Assembly (NCBI GenBank): GCA_050732395.1
Contig: JBOHQX010000166.1
Location: 20,272 to 84,271 of the forward strand
DNA: 64,000 nucleotides
Source of the DNA: JBIOXB01 sp050732395
GTDB lineage: Bacteria > Zhuqueibacterota > Zhuqueibacteria > Zhuqueibacterales > Zhuqueibacteraceae
Direction: 5' to 3'
The notes below the pieces were generated by a model that did not search any database, was not told the DNA's origin, and saw only the letters and a list, made by a program, of their open reading frames with translations. The position numbers and the translations under genes are program-made. Positions 54,950 to 63,922 of the stretch are shown one piece after another. Each line of letters starts with the position of its first letter. Within the stretch, counting starts at the first letter, position 1.

Positions 54950-55652
54950 CGTAAATCTCCGTGTACGCCAGCTGCCACAAAAGAAAATTGCTGAGTCGCA
55001 TTTCGCCGCTGGTGCGAATGAGCAAATCGGGGTCGGGAATGCTGGAGGTGTATAAGCGGGTTGCAATCGTGTTGCCATTGATGGCCGCGGGGTTCAGGCG
55101 GCCGGCTTCGACGTCCTGCGCGAGGCGGCGCACGGCATCCGTGATCTCCTCGCGGCTGGAGTAACTCAGGGCCAGGTTGAGGGTCAAGCCGGTATTACCG
55201 TCCAACACTCGCATGGCATATTCCAACCCTTGGCGGGCGAGATAAGGCAAATCTTGCAGCCGGCCGATGGTCTTAAGCCGCACGTTGTTGCGTTTGAGCT
55301 CCTCGATCTCTTGATGTATCGTTTTGATCAACAGTGCCATCAACGCGGAGACTTCACTTTTTGGCCGGTGCCAGTTTTCCGTTGAGAACGTAAACAGCGT
55401 CAAATAGCGCACATTCAGCTCTCCGCTCGCGCGCACAATCTCGCGCACGGAATTGATGCCTTCGCGATGCCCCTCGACGCGCGGTTTCTCACGCATTTTG
55501 GCCCAACGGCCGTTGCCATCCATGATAATTGCGACATGAGCGGGCACGGGCCCGGCTTTCAACAGCTTGACGACTTCTGCATGAGGATCGTCATGATCCT
55601 GACCGCGCCCCGATGGACGCATGATACGGTCCTGCTTGTTTTCCAAATTCAT
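54768..55652 (-). CDS. uppS: Isoprenyl transferase (undecaprenyl diphosphate synthase)
   Basis: 294 residues from the ATG at 55652, preceded by GAGGTGA. HVAIIMDGNGRWAKMREKPR holds the catalytic Asp and substrate loop; GHREGINSVREIVR, LTLFTFSTENWHRP and DLLIRTSGEMRLSNFLLWQL are conserved blocks. It condenses isopentenyl units into the C55 carrier used for peptidoglycan and for the polysaccharide locus. A 33-residue N-terminal extension and a C-terminal extension of about 30 are slightly longer than usual (E. coli 253). Confidence 0.94.
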   Translation of the reverse strand: MNLENKQDRIMRPSGRGQDHDDPHAEVVKLLKAGPVPAHVAIIMDGNGRWAKMREKPRVEGHREGINSVREIVRASGELNVRYLTLFTFSTENWHRPKSEVSALMALLIKTIHQEIEELKRNNVRLKTIGRLQDLPYLARQGLEYAMRVLDGNTGLTLNLALSYSSREEITDAVRRLAQDVEAGRLNPAAINGNTIATRLYTSSIPDPDLLIRTSGEMRLSNFLLWQLAYTEIYVTEALWPDFRREEFYRALLAYQKRERRFGRVSEQLPAAGLEKGGKWFESFVPEAASMDMG

Positions 55653-55914
55653 TCACCTCGATAGTTACAAGAATTCATTCAAAAACGGCGCAAAAAATAC
55701 AGCAAGGGGCCATGAAAATCAAGAACAAATGTGCACACCCACCCGGAAAATTTTCCATAATCCAGGAAAGTGAAAGGATTGTAGAAGCAAACGCCTAGTT
55801 TGCTGAAAATCGGCTATGCTATTGTCACAAGTCTTTCGCCTAATTTCCTACCCCGGCTTTCAGTTAAGCCGCTTAACAGGAAGCTGAAAAACTCTTTTGG
55901 ACGTCATCCCCGCG
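55653..55914. other. Gene-free gap between uppS and the protease gene
   Basis: No credible ORF in this stretch. It is AT-rich near 55680-55850 and should hold the uppS promoter. A REP-like hairpin begins at 55902-55915. Confidence 0.5.
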
Positions 55915-55960
55915 AAAGCGCGAATCCAGAAAATCCAACAAAATCATGGATTCTCGCTTT
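55902..55960. repeat. REP-like hairpin with CGTCATCCCCGCGAAAGCG end
   Basis: AAAGCGCGAATCCA (55915-55928) is inverted at 55947-55960 with one mismatch. The preceding CGTCATCCCCGCG (55902-55914) is the common outer end of REP-type elements. It is 22 bases downstream of the protease stop codon on the minus strand, so it may also act as a 3' hairpin of that transcript. Confidence 0.7.
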
Positions 55961-55981
55961 TTGCTCCTTGCTTCTCACCCA

Positions 55982-58909
55982 CTATCGCAGCAAAATCATT
56001 TTCCGGCTGTGCACGAAACTATCCGCCAGCACGCGATAGACGTAAACGCCACTGGGCACAGGATCACCCGCGTCGTTCTTGCCGTCCCACTTTTCCTCAT
56101 AGCTTCCTGCTCCGAGCTTTTTCTGCACCAGCGTCCGGATTTTTCTGCCGGCGACGTCAAAAACTTCGAGCTGAACTTGCGACGCGCGCGGCAATTGAAA
56201 TTTGACAAATGTTTCCGGATTGAATGGATTGGGATAATTCTGCTCTAGCGCAAAATCGCGTGGCAACGCAGGCGCAGGCTCTTCTTCTACAACGGTTGCG
56301 AACAATTCATTCCAAAACTGCGCGGCCGCGTCGGCATTGGCGTACAAATCCTGCAAGTTGGCGCCGGCCAGCAATGCGAAACCCAGAGTCACCTTTCCGT
56401 TTGCCGGAATGCGATGCGGACCGCTGCCGAGCACGTAGGAGACATCCGCCGGCCCGGCTTTGATGAGGCTCACACCGCCCAGCAAAGATTCCCATTTTTC
56501 TTCGTCGGTAAAACCGTCGTAAATACCCCAGCTCGGATTGCCGGCATCATTTTGATTATTGTAAATCGCGCGAAACGAGGCGTTCCCGCCTTGAATGAGC
56601 GACATGCCAACATAAGTTCTCGAGCCATTGGTGGTATTATAGCAATAACCCAGGCGTCGCTCTGCATAATATTCGGCAACGTCTCCGTTGCCGGAAGCGC
56701 CGATATCCCAATCAAAAAAACAGCCAATGTAAAAGTTGTTCAGCTCGGTGGCGTTGAGATTTTCCACCGTGTAGCGCAACAGAATCAAATCCTCATATGG
56801 CTGCCGGCTGGCCGCATAGGTCTCTTGCGTGATCCGAACGTTCATGGGGTTGTTCGCGGCAACGTCTGAAAAAATACCGACACTCTCCTGATCCGTGCGC
56901 GCGCCCGGCCGGCTGATGCGCAAATCACCGCCACTGACGGCGGCAAAATCCCGATCGTACTGCAAATCATTTCCGATAAAATCGTCGCCACGCGCCGCAT
57001 TTGAAATGCGGTTGAGGCTGTTACCGCAAATTATAGCACCCTCGTACAACAAGCTCGGTCCGCCTTGATATTTGAAACCAATGCCTTGCGCCGATTGGCT
57101 CGCATCGGCATAGCCGAGACGGCCGATGCTGGTCACCGTGGTTTCGATGTTGTTGGCGCTCAAATTGCCAAAAGTCGGCAAGATCGTCAAAGTGAACCGC
57201 TCTCTGTCGTTGTAATTCACCGTGGAGACGCTGAGCGTAAAGTCGACGGGGTGACCGCTCGGCGCATTGCCCGCGACCGTGAAGCGGAAAGGCGCTGCCA
57301 GTGTTCTCTCTTCCAAAGTTCCAATCGCCGCAATCGTGCCGCTCGCGGTATTGAGAGTGACGTACGGGTCGTTTTCGCTCAACGTCAAGCTGACGTTTGC
57401 GGCCGGTGCGAGATAGTTGATGATGCTGGCCTGCACCGTCACACTTTCACCCGGTTCGATTACGCCATCGCCGTCGCCATCGGAGAAGGTCACGCTGGCG
57501 GCGCGCAAGGATGGTCTGGTTTCGGTGGCAGCGCGCAAAGCATTGATGCGGCCTTGTCCCATCAAACCGGCGAAACCTGGATTTTGGGCATCAATATTAT
57601 CCGCGGTCACGCGCACTTGCTCGCTGGCTTGCACGCCCCGCCAATCCGGATGTTGAGTTCTCACCAGCGCCACCACGCCCGCAACCAGGGGAGACGACAT
57701 GGAGGTGCCGGTTTGGGAGCCATATGCTCCGTTATTCAGCGTGCTCAGGATATTCGTACCGGGCGCAGTGACGTCCACCCAAGTCCCAAAGCTCGAATCG
57801 CCCTGGCGCACGTCCGCATTGGTGGTGTTGGCGACCGCCAGCACCCCGCGATAAGCAGCCGGATAAAAGGGGGTTGCAGAGCCATCATTACCTGCAGCCG
57901 CGACGATGGCCACGTCCAGGCTGGTCGCGTAGTCGATGACCTCTTGTTCGAACGCAGACGCAATGTCGCCGCCCCAGCTCAAGCTGAGCACATGCGCCCC
58001 GTTGCTGGCAGCATAAAGCACGCCTTCATAGCCAAAAGCGATGCTGCGATCGGCGGTAGGATGGCCGGCGTTAATGGCCATCAACTTCGCGTTCCAGCTC
58101 GCACCGGCCACACCGAGGCTATTGTTGGTCACGGCACAGGCAAGACCGGCAGTGTGGGTGCCGTGATGGGCGCTTTGCGGCGTACTGCTCAACCCGGAGG
58201 GGTCGCCGGTGTTGTTCGCAAAATTCCAGCCATTGACGTCGTCTTTGTACCCGTTGTTATCATCGTCCAAGCCGTTGCCCGGAATTTCGTCGGCATTGAT
58301 CCATAAATTCGCCTGCAAATCGGGGTGGTCACGATCGGTGCCACCATCGACCACGGCGATCACCACGTTGCCCTGCTCGCCTTTCACCAGCTCCCAAGCC
58401 TGTGCAGCTTTGATGTTGCTGAAGAAGGCCTGATCAGAAAAGCTGGGGTCGTTGGGAGCCACTGCCAGCCTGTGCAGGTATTTCGGCTCGGCGTATTCGA
58501 GATGAGAATCTTCGCGCAGATCGCCTGCGACGGTGAACGGCGAAACCTCGCCATTGAAATACGCAAAATAAATTCTGCTGAGGCCGGCGCTCCTTGCAGA
58601 CTTCTGCACGGTAAGCGCTTCCGTTATCAGAGGCTCGAGGCGAAAAACACCGTATTTCTGCAATCGGGCATCCAGCGAAGAAAGGCCGGTTGTCGCCGAC
58701 GACGACGTGGCATGCATGCCCTCTTTCAGCTTGATGATCACGACGTTCGGGACGCATGCACCTGCTGAAGGCCAGGCGCGCCTTAAGACCGTCTTTGTCC
58801 CCGAGGAAGCTTGTTTGCCGGCGTCTGTGCCCGCCTGGGCAAAACCAAGAATGCATGACAAGGCAACCGTTCCCAGCCTCAAGCCGTGGTTGGACAGTGC
58901 ATATAACAT
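55982..58909 (-). CDS. Secreted subtilisin-like (S8) serine protease with T9SS sorting domain
   Basis: 975 residues with a signal peptide ending near LGFAQA. Residues 50-150 form a probable propeptide. The catalytic triad is Asp188 (VVIAVVDGGTDRDHPDL), His249 (HHGTHTAGLA) and Ser405 (GTSMSSPLVAG), with oxyanion Asn341 in AAGND. Beta-sandwich and fibronectin-like regions follow. The C-terminus has EQNYPNPFNPETFVKFQLP and ends KMILLR, a type IX sorting domain. It should act on proteins outside the cell. The start is the ATG at 58909 with AGGTTCC upstream. Confidence 0.93.
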   Translation of the reverse strand: MLYALSNHGLRLGTVALSCILGFAQAGTDAGKQASSGTKTVLRRAWPSAGACVPNVVIIKLKEGMHATSSSATTGLSSLDARLQKYGVFRLEPLITEALTVQKSARSAGLSRIYFAYFNGEVSPFTVAGDLREDSHLEYAEPKYLHRLAVAPNDPSFSDQAFFSNIKAAQAWELVKGEQGNVVIAVVDGGTDRDHPDLQANLWINADEIPGNGLDDDNNGYKDDVNGWNFANNTGDPSGLSSTPQSAHHGTHTAGLACAVTNNSLGVAGASWNAKLMAINAGHPTADRSIAFGYEGVLYAASNGAHVLSLSWGGDIASAFEQEVIDYATSLDVAIVAAAGNDGSATPFYPAAYRGVLAVANTTNADVRQGDSSFGTWVDVTAPGTNILSTLNNGAYGSQTGTSMSSPLVAGVVALVRTQHPDWRGVQASEQVRVTADNIDAQNPGFAGLMGQGRINALRAATETRPSLRAASVTFSDGDGDGVIEPGESVTVQASIINYLAPAANVSLTLSENDPYVTLNTASGTIAAIGTLEERTLAAPFRFTVAGNAPSGHPVDFTLSVSTVNYNDRERFTLTILPTFGNLSANNIETTVTSIGRLGYADASQSAQGIGFKYQGGPSLLYEGAIICGNSLNRISNAARGDDFIGNDLQYDRDFAAVSGGDLRISRPGARTDQESVGIFSDVAANNPMNVRITQETYAASRQPYEDLILLRYTVENLNATELNNFYIGCFFDWDIGASGNGDVAEYYAERRLGYCYNTTNGSRTYVGMSLIQGGNASFRAIYNNQNDAGNPSWGIYDGFTDEEKWESLLGGVSLIKAGPADVSYVLGSGPHRIPANGKVTLGFALLAGANLQDLYANADAAAQFWNELFATVVEEEPAPALPRDFALEQNYPNPFNPETFVKFQLPRASQVQLEVFDVAGRKIRTLVQKKLGAGSYEEKWDGKNDAGDPVPSGVYVYRVLADSFVHSRKMILLR

Positions 58910-59046
58910 GAAGGAACCTCCGTGTTCAAACTACTGCCCGGGCGCTGTAGATCTTTCTGCGATGAGTTGACGCTTACTAGCATGGTTTTAACTCAGGAAA
59001 AAGCAAGAGCGCCCGGGCAGTGAACTGAATAGTTGCGCTCACGATA

Positions 59047-59079
59047 CAAAAAAGGCGATGAGTTTTCTCGTCGCCTTTT
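59047..59079 (-). terminator. Rho-independent terminator after the M23 peptidase gene
   Basis: AAAAGGCGATGAG (59050-59062) pairs with CTCGTCGCCTTTT (59067-59079) across a four- to five-base loop, with a single G-U type mismatch. On the minus strand the stem runs into TTTTTTGT, a proper T tail. It sits 115 bases after the M23 stop. The rest of the gap 58910-59194 shows nothing else and should hold the protease promoter. Confidence 0.8.
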
Positions 59080-59194
59080 ACGAGATCGTAAATCCTATTT
59101 AAGACGGGACTCACGATGCTCATTTGAGGATTTAATGTCAAACAGAAGAGCTGCCCGATGATTTCCTAATGACAGGATTTACAGAATGAAAATC

Positions 59195-60202
59195 TCATTC
59201 ATTGATGATGAACTCCACGGGATCGCGCGCCTTGCCGTCCACCCAGACTTCATAGTGCAGATGCGGGCCGGTGGCGCGGCCGGTGGCGCCGACCAGGCCG
59301 AGCACCTCCCAGCGCTGCACGTACTGCCCCGATTTCACTTGCACTTTGGAGAGATGGCCATAGAGGGTTTTCAGCCCGTGGCCGTGATCGAGAATAACCG
59401 TGCGGCCATAACCTCTTCCTGAACGATAAGTGGATTTCGCCAACTCCACGGTTCCCGCCGCCGGCGCATACACTTCCGAGCCGTACGGCGCAGCCACGTC
59501 CAAACCACGATGGTGCCGAACGCGGCGCACAAACGGATCGACGCGCTGCCCAAAGAAATCCGTGATGCGGCCGCTCAGGATCGGCTTGACGGAGGGAATG
59601 TGCGCGAGTTGCTGCCGGCGTGTTTCGAAATTCTCAAAAATAATGCGATGGCTCTGGCGCGTGGTGGAAATGCGGGATTCCAAATGCCCAATCAAATCCG
59701 AGGGCGGCATTTCCTGGTAACCGGATGACGGCAGATCGGCAATGTTCGCACCATAGAGATTGCCATCCGGATGAGCGTAGCCGGCGTCGAAAGTGGGCAT
59801 AACGTTGTCGTCTTCATCAATGTACGCGCCACCGCGCCCGGTGAGCGCTTCCGCCGTGTCGGCGTTTTCGGATCTTGTCAACGTCCAGCCGCCGGGCAAT
59901 CCCTGCGAGCGTTCGTAGCGCCGCGCCAACTCTTCCGCGCGGACTTGCCATTGCTCGAACTGCGTTTTCAGCAACGCCTGCTTAGCGGAAAGCTGCTGTG
60001 CATAGATTTCCTGAAACACCCAGCGCGACCCAAACAGCACCGCCACCTGCAGAAAAACGATCAGCATCGCTGCCGCACCCAGAATACGTGTTAATCTTTT
60101 GGCGCCGAATTCCAAGCGTTGGTAATCGCTGCCCCACGCCGAAAAAAGCTCGATGCGGATTTTTTTATCTTTTAGATCGGGCAATTTGAAAAGTTTTTTC
60201 AT
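59195..60202 (-). CDS. Membrane-anchored M23 peptidase (LytM-type endopeptidase)
   Basis: 335 residues. A cytoplasmic Lys-rich start, one membrane helix (LGAAAMLIVFLQVAVLFG) and a coiled-coil (QQLSAKQALLKTQFEQWQV) precede the C-terminal peptidase. Zinc motifs are complete: HRGLDVAAP and GPHLHYEVWVDG. IDEDDNVMPTF and other linkers are disordered. It cleaves cross-links in peptidoglycan or activates amidases. Start is the ATG at 60202. Confidence 0.92.
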   Translation of the reverse strand: MKKLFKLPDLKDKKIRIELFSAWGSDYQRLEFGAKRLTRILGAAAMLIVFLQVAVLFGSRWVFQEIYAQQLSAKQALLKTQFEQWQVRAEELARRYERSQGLPGGWTLTRSENADTAEALTGRGGAYIDEDDNVMPTFDAGYAHPDGNLYGANIADLPSSGYQEMPPSDLIGHLESRISTTRQSHRIIFENFETRRQQLAHIPSVKPILSGRITDFFGQRVDPFVRRVRHHRGLDVAAPYGSEVYAPAAGTVELAKSTYRSGRGYGRTVILDHGHGLKTLYGHLSKVQVKSGQYVQRWEVLGLVGATGRATGPHLHYEVWVDGKARDPVEFIINE

Positions 60203-60676
60203 GGAAGCGTACTCGGAAGACCTGCACGGCGATGCTGGCAGTTGCTCAAGGCATTGTGCCGTTCCGCCTGATTCAGAACGGGTCGAAAGAAGTTATCTTA
60301 GGTCGCGAAAGAGTCTATAGACCTCTGAAACCGCTCTTTGTTGTTTCCCTGATGTGAGCGCTTCCTTACGCTACCGCCCGGCGGATACGGGTACGGCATT
60401 TTGTGAAAAAATTATGGGATGCCGTTAAATATACCAGCGCTAGGGCGAAGTACGGAAATGAAAATCAAGCGATGATATCACAAGATATGAAATGTCAGGC
60501 CTCAAATGCAATCCCAAATTCACCAGCAATTTCCCGTTGCCTTTGGCCTGCACAGATCAAGCCACGGCGGAAGAAGCGCTTGCTTCTGCCGGAGCAATTA
60601 TTATATTGCGTGACAAAACAGCAAGATCTTTTGATGCGCCAATTGTGAATGCTAGCCGGAAATTGCATCATAAACC
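60203..60676. other. Divergent gap between M23 peptidase and Nudix genes
   Basis: No gene is convincing in these 474 bases; the short plus-strand frames (e.g. at 60403) have no ribosome site or family resemblance. Promoters of the two divergent genes must lie here, but none stands out. Confidence 0.5.
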
Positions 60677-61123
60677 ATGAAGTTCTTTTTGCTTACCCTT
60701 CGCCTGTGTCTGGCGGTGTTTCAGCGCGTGAGTTACTTTTTAACGCTGGGAATGCTGCCGCCCTTTGTGAGCGCGGTTGTGGTCGTGCGCCAAGGCGAAA
60801 AAATACTCATGGTCGAACGCCGAGACGGCAGAGGCTATGGGCTGCCCGGGGGATATTTGAAATTGGACGAAACAGTAGAAGCAGCGGCGCAACGCGAAGT
60901 TTTGGAGGAAACCGGTTTGCAAGTTGAGCTCGTGGGGGTGCTGGGGACGCTCTCTGGCAAGCGACCCGGGCTGTGGGTGAGCACCGTTGACATCTTCTAC
61001 GCAGGGCGGGTTACGGGCGGCGAGCTGCGCGGCTCGCGGGAAGGCCGGCCATGCTGGGTGAGATTGGCGGAAGTGCGGTCGCAGGTGGCGTTTGATTATT
61101 TGAGAATCTTGGATCGGCTCTAG
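60677..61123 (+). CDS. Nudix hydrolase
   Basis: 148 residues. The Nudix box is complete: GGYLKLDETVEAAAQREVLEETGLQV, with the metal-binding REVLEE. An N-terminal hydrophobic segment (FFLLTLRLCLAVFQRV) may be a membrane tether or a start-choice artefact (a shorter start is MLPPFVSAVV). It hydrolyses a nucleoside diphosphate linked to another moiety; the substrate cannot be predicted. It stands alone on the plus strand. Confidence 0.85.
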   Translation: MKFFLLTLRLCLAVFQRVSYFLTLGMLPPFVSAVVVVRQGEKILMVERRDGRGYGLPGGYLKLDETVEAAAQREVLEETGLQVELVGVLGTLSGKRPGLWVSTVDIFYAGRVTGGELRGSREGRPCWVRLAEVRSQVAFDYLRILDRL

Positions 61124-61380
61124 CAAACATGGTACAAATTCTCATATTGATCGTGTCTAACATACTACACCAGATTTTCAGTGGAGCTGAAAGCTGAAGC
61201 ACTTCGTGTAGCATGAAATTCTGGCCACGGATTGAGGCATACCCACGGATCGTTGCTTTATCCGTGCGAGCTGATAAACATTCAGAGTTTTGTTCCAAGC
61301 TTGATGGGTAAGTCATATGTTTAAGAGAGTTGATCACAGAGCGCCAAAATAATCATTGGCTTTACTGCAGGAGGTGTACC

Positions 61381-61732
61381 ATGCCATCCAAAGTGCAATT
61401 AAGCGCTGTCTCTACTCCGCGCGCTTCGAACGATTACTGGGTGTTCGACACGCTGCTGGCCAAAGTGGGAGACACCGTGCAGTGGGAAAGTGGCGACAGA
61501 GAAGCGATCCTGTTTATTCCTTACTAAAGGCATTTTTGAAGGCCAGGGAATTCCCACGGATCAGCGGGTCTTCGAAATCACAGCTCAGCAGGCTTTTCGT
61601 CTGGATCTCAAGGTGCGAGCGGATCTCGGCCAGGCCGGTGAGACGATCATGATTCCTTACGCGGCTTTTTGTTTCCCCGTGGGAGTAGCTTCGGAAGTCG
61701 AGATGCGCGCGAAGATGATCATCAAACGCTAA
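61381..61732 (+). pseudogene. Frameshifted cupredoxin-like small protein upstream of the CHAT gene
   Basis: The ATG at 61381 follows a perfect AGGAGGTG site. The first frame gives MPSKVQLSAVSTPRASNDYW and continues KVGDTVQWESGDREAILFIP before a stop at 61525; the +1 frame then continues TKGIFEGQGIPTDQRVFEI and ends at 61732. Removing one T from the TT at 61521-61522 makes one 116-residue beta protein with the form of a cupredoxin-like sandwich but no visible metal-binding Cys/His set. It is 42 bases before the CHAT gene. It may be a real mutation, recoding or a sequencing error. Confidence 0.7.
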
Positions 61733-61774
61733 CCGGCGCCACGCTTGCGGCGCTGAGCCGAAGAGAGGTACCCC

Positions 61775-63922
61775 ATGGCTGCCATTACCTACTTGAATTT
61801 CGATCTGCAGATCGAGAGTGCGGAAGAACGCTACCGGGCGCACGTGTTGAGCTCGCCCGCGGGCGAAGCCGAAGCGCAATTCGTTCCACCCTTCTCCGCC
61901 TCCGAGCTCGAGCAGTTCTTTGCAGAGGCAGGTCGGGCACGCAAGGGTCGCAATGGCGCCGAAACGAAGCTGAGAGCAACTGTCAAAGATTTTGGCCATC
62001 GTCTTTTCGATGCCGTGTTTACCGGCGAAATCCTGGCGTGTTATCGCAGAAGCTTCGACCAGGCCCAGGACAAAGGAATGGGCTTGCGCCTGCGCTTGCG
62101 TTTGAAAAACGTTCCGGAGCTCGCCTCCCTGCCCTGGGAATACTTGTACAACGCTGCGCACAATCGCGCGCTGGTGTTGTCCAAAAAAACGCCGGTCGTG
62201 CGCTATCTCGATTTGCCCGACCCCCCGCCGCCCCTGAAGGTCAAACTCCCCATCAATGTTTTGGTCATGATCTCCAGTCCGTGGGATCATTCTCCACTCG
62301 ACGTCGATCAAGAATGGCATAACCTCAAAGCGGCTATTCACAAATTGGAAAGCAAAGGGTTGGTGCGGGTCGAGCGGTTGGAAACCGCCACGCTGTCGAT
62401 GCTGCAAAAGAAATTGCAGGAACACGAATTCCACATCTTCCACTTTATCGGTCACGGAAATTTCAATCAGAATACACAGGAAGGCGTGCTTATTTTTGAA
62501 GATGAAGAAGGAAAAGGTTGCGCCGAGAACGGCCAGCAGGTCGGTACCATCTTGCACGATCATTCCACGCTTCGATTGGCGGTTTTCAATGCCTGCATGA
62601 CGGCGCAATGCTCGGCTATCGACCCTTTCACTGGCTTGGCGCAAAGCTTGATCCAGCAAGGCCTGCCAGCGGTGATCGCAATGTTGTTTCCGGTGCAGGA
62701 TGAGACCGCGGCAACGTTTACAGATAATTTTTATCACTTTCTCACGGATGGCTATCCCGTTGAAGCTGCGCTGGCCGAAACTCGCAAAGCGATTCTAGCC
62801 AAAGGAAACGCCACGGAATGGGGTACGCCCGTGCTCTTCATGCGTTCGCCGGACGGCCAGCTTTTTGATTTTCCTGCAAGCTCGCCACAACCAGACGATA
62901 GAGCGCTGCCAGACGCCAGACTGCGTCCAATCGAACCCATCGCCCTAGAAATTGCTTCCGTGCAGCCGACTGGCAAGTCTCTCGTAAAAACGGTTGGCAT
63001 CGTGCTCCTGGCAGTGTCGGCACTTTTGTTGCTCATGTTTCTGTCGCTCGGCTGGCCCGCGGTAAAGAAAATCGTGCTTCCGAAGAATCTCCCCGAGCAG
63101 AAACATCTCGTGGTATTGCCGTTTGACAATGTCACCAACAATCCGACAAACCAGGCTTTTTGCGACGGCTTGATGGAAACATTGACGAGCCGGCTCACGC
63201 AATTGGAACAGTTCTCCGAAAGAACTTTATGGGTGGTGCCGGCCAGCGAAGTGCGCAACACCAGAATCGTCACGATCGAGGCAGCGCGGCGCAACTTCGG
63301 CGTGAACTTGGCGATCACGGGCAGCCTGCGGAGGGATCAACACCAGGTTCATATGACGATGAACCTGGTGGATGCCAAGAGCTTGCGCCAAATCAAGGCC
63401 GTCAGCATCTCTTTACAGACGATCGACCTCTCCTCAATTCCGGACGAGTTGGTGATCAAATCGGCCGAAATGTTGGACATGCAATTGCAGGCGCAACAGC
63501 AACGCCTGCTGAAGGCCGGAGGCACCACGGTGTCGGCAGCCTATGATTCTTACCTGGAGGCCCGCGGCTACATGCTTTCCTCGCACGCGCAGGAACAGAA
63601 TCTCGATGCCGCCCTGACCGCGTTCCAGCGTGCCCTGGCACAAGATTCTCTCTACGCGTTGGCATGTGCAGGCCTGGGCGAAGCGTGTTGGAGGAAATAT
63701 CAGAAGACCGCAGATCGCCAGTGGATTGAAAAAGCCGTGAACAATTGCAAACGCGCGCTCGCGTTGAACGAGGGCCTGGCGCCGGCGCACATCATTTTGG
63801 GTGAGATTTACAACGGCACCGGCCAATATGAGCTGGCGTTGGAGGAGTCACGGCGCGCGTTGGCGATCGATTCCGTACAGGCGGAGGGCCATCGCTTGCA
63901 GGCGCGGGCATCGGAAAATTGA
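61775..63922 (+). CDS. CHAT-domain caspase-like protease with membrane helix, TolB-like domain and TPRs
   Basis: 715 residues; ATG 61775 has GAGAGG upstream. The CHAT domain (about 60-360) has catalytic His227 in FHFIGHGNFN and Cys274 in AVFNACMTAQ. A single membrane helix (about 404-424) separates it from a FlgO/TolB-N-like domain (HLVVLPFDNVTNNPTNQAFCDGLMETL, about 444-560), followed by TPRs (about 600-710). The frame ends in the middle of what looks like a TPR helix (RLQARASEN, stop at 63920-63922). CHAT proteases of this class sit in regulatory or abortive-defence modules; target and trigger are unknown. Probably in one unit with the small gene upstream. Confidence 0.87.
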   Translation: MAAITYLNFDLQIESAEERYRAHVLSSPAGEAEAQFVPPFSASELEQFFAEAGRARKGRNGAETKLRATVKDFGHRLFDAVFTGEILACYRRSFDQAQDKGMGLRLRLRLKNVPELASLPWEYLYNAAHNRALVLSKKTPVVRYLDLPDPPPPLKVKLPINVLVMISSPWDHSPLDVDQEWHNLKAAIHKLESKGLVRVERLETATLSMLQKKLQEHEFHIFHFIGHGNFNQNTQEGVLIFEDEEGKGCAENGQQVGTILHDHSTLRLAVFNACMTAQCSAIDPFTGLAQSLIQQGLPAVIAMLFPVQDETAATFTDNFYHFLTDGYPVEAALAETRKAILAKGNATEWGTPVLFMRSPDGQLFDFPASSPQPDDRALPDARLRPIEPIALEIASVQPTGKSLVKTVGIVLLAVSALLLLMFLSLGWPAVKKIVLPKNLPEQKHLVVLPFDNVTNNPTNQAFCDGLMETLTSRLTQLEQFSERTLWVVPASEVRNTRIVTIEAARRNFGVNLAITGSLRRDQHQVHMTMNLVDAKSLRQIKAVSISLQTIDLSSIPDELVIKSAEMLDMQLQAQQQRLLKAGGTTVSAAYDSYLEARGYMLSSHAQEQNLDAALTAFQRALAQDSLYALACAGLGEACWRKYQKTADRQWIEKAVNNCKRALALNEGLAPAHIILGEIYNGTGQYELALEESRRALAIDSVQAEGHRLQARASEN

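Noticed and set aside
57065..58306. Plus-strand open frame of 413 codons opposite the S8 protease
   Set aside because: Antisense of a gene with intact catalytic triad and sorting domain; Arg/His-rich composition typical of shadow frames.
60203..60676. tRNA or other RNA gene in the divergent gap
   Set aside because: No T-loop or cloverleaf pattern could be recognised in this or any other gap of the window.
61514..62737. Minus-strand open frame of 407 codons opposite the CHAT gene
   Set aside because: The plus strand carries the CHAT catalytic motifs and a good ribosome site; the minus frame shows no domain.
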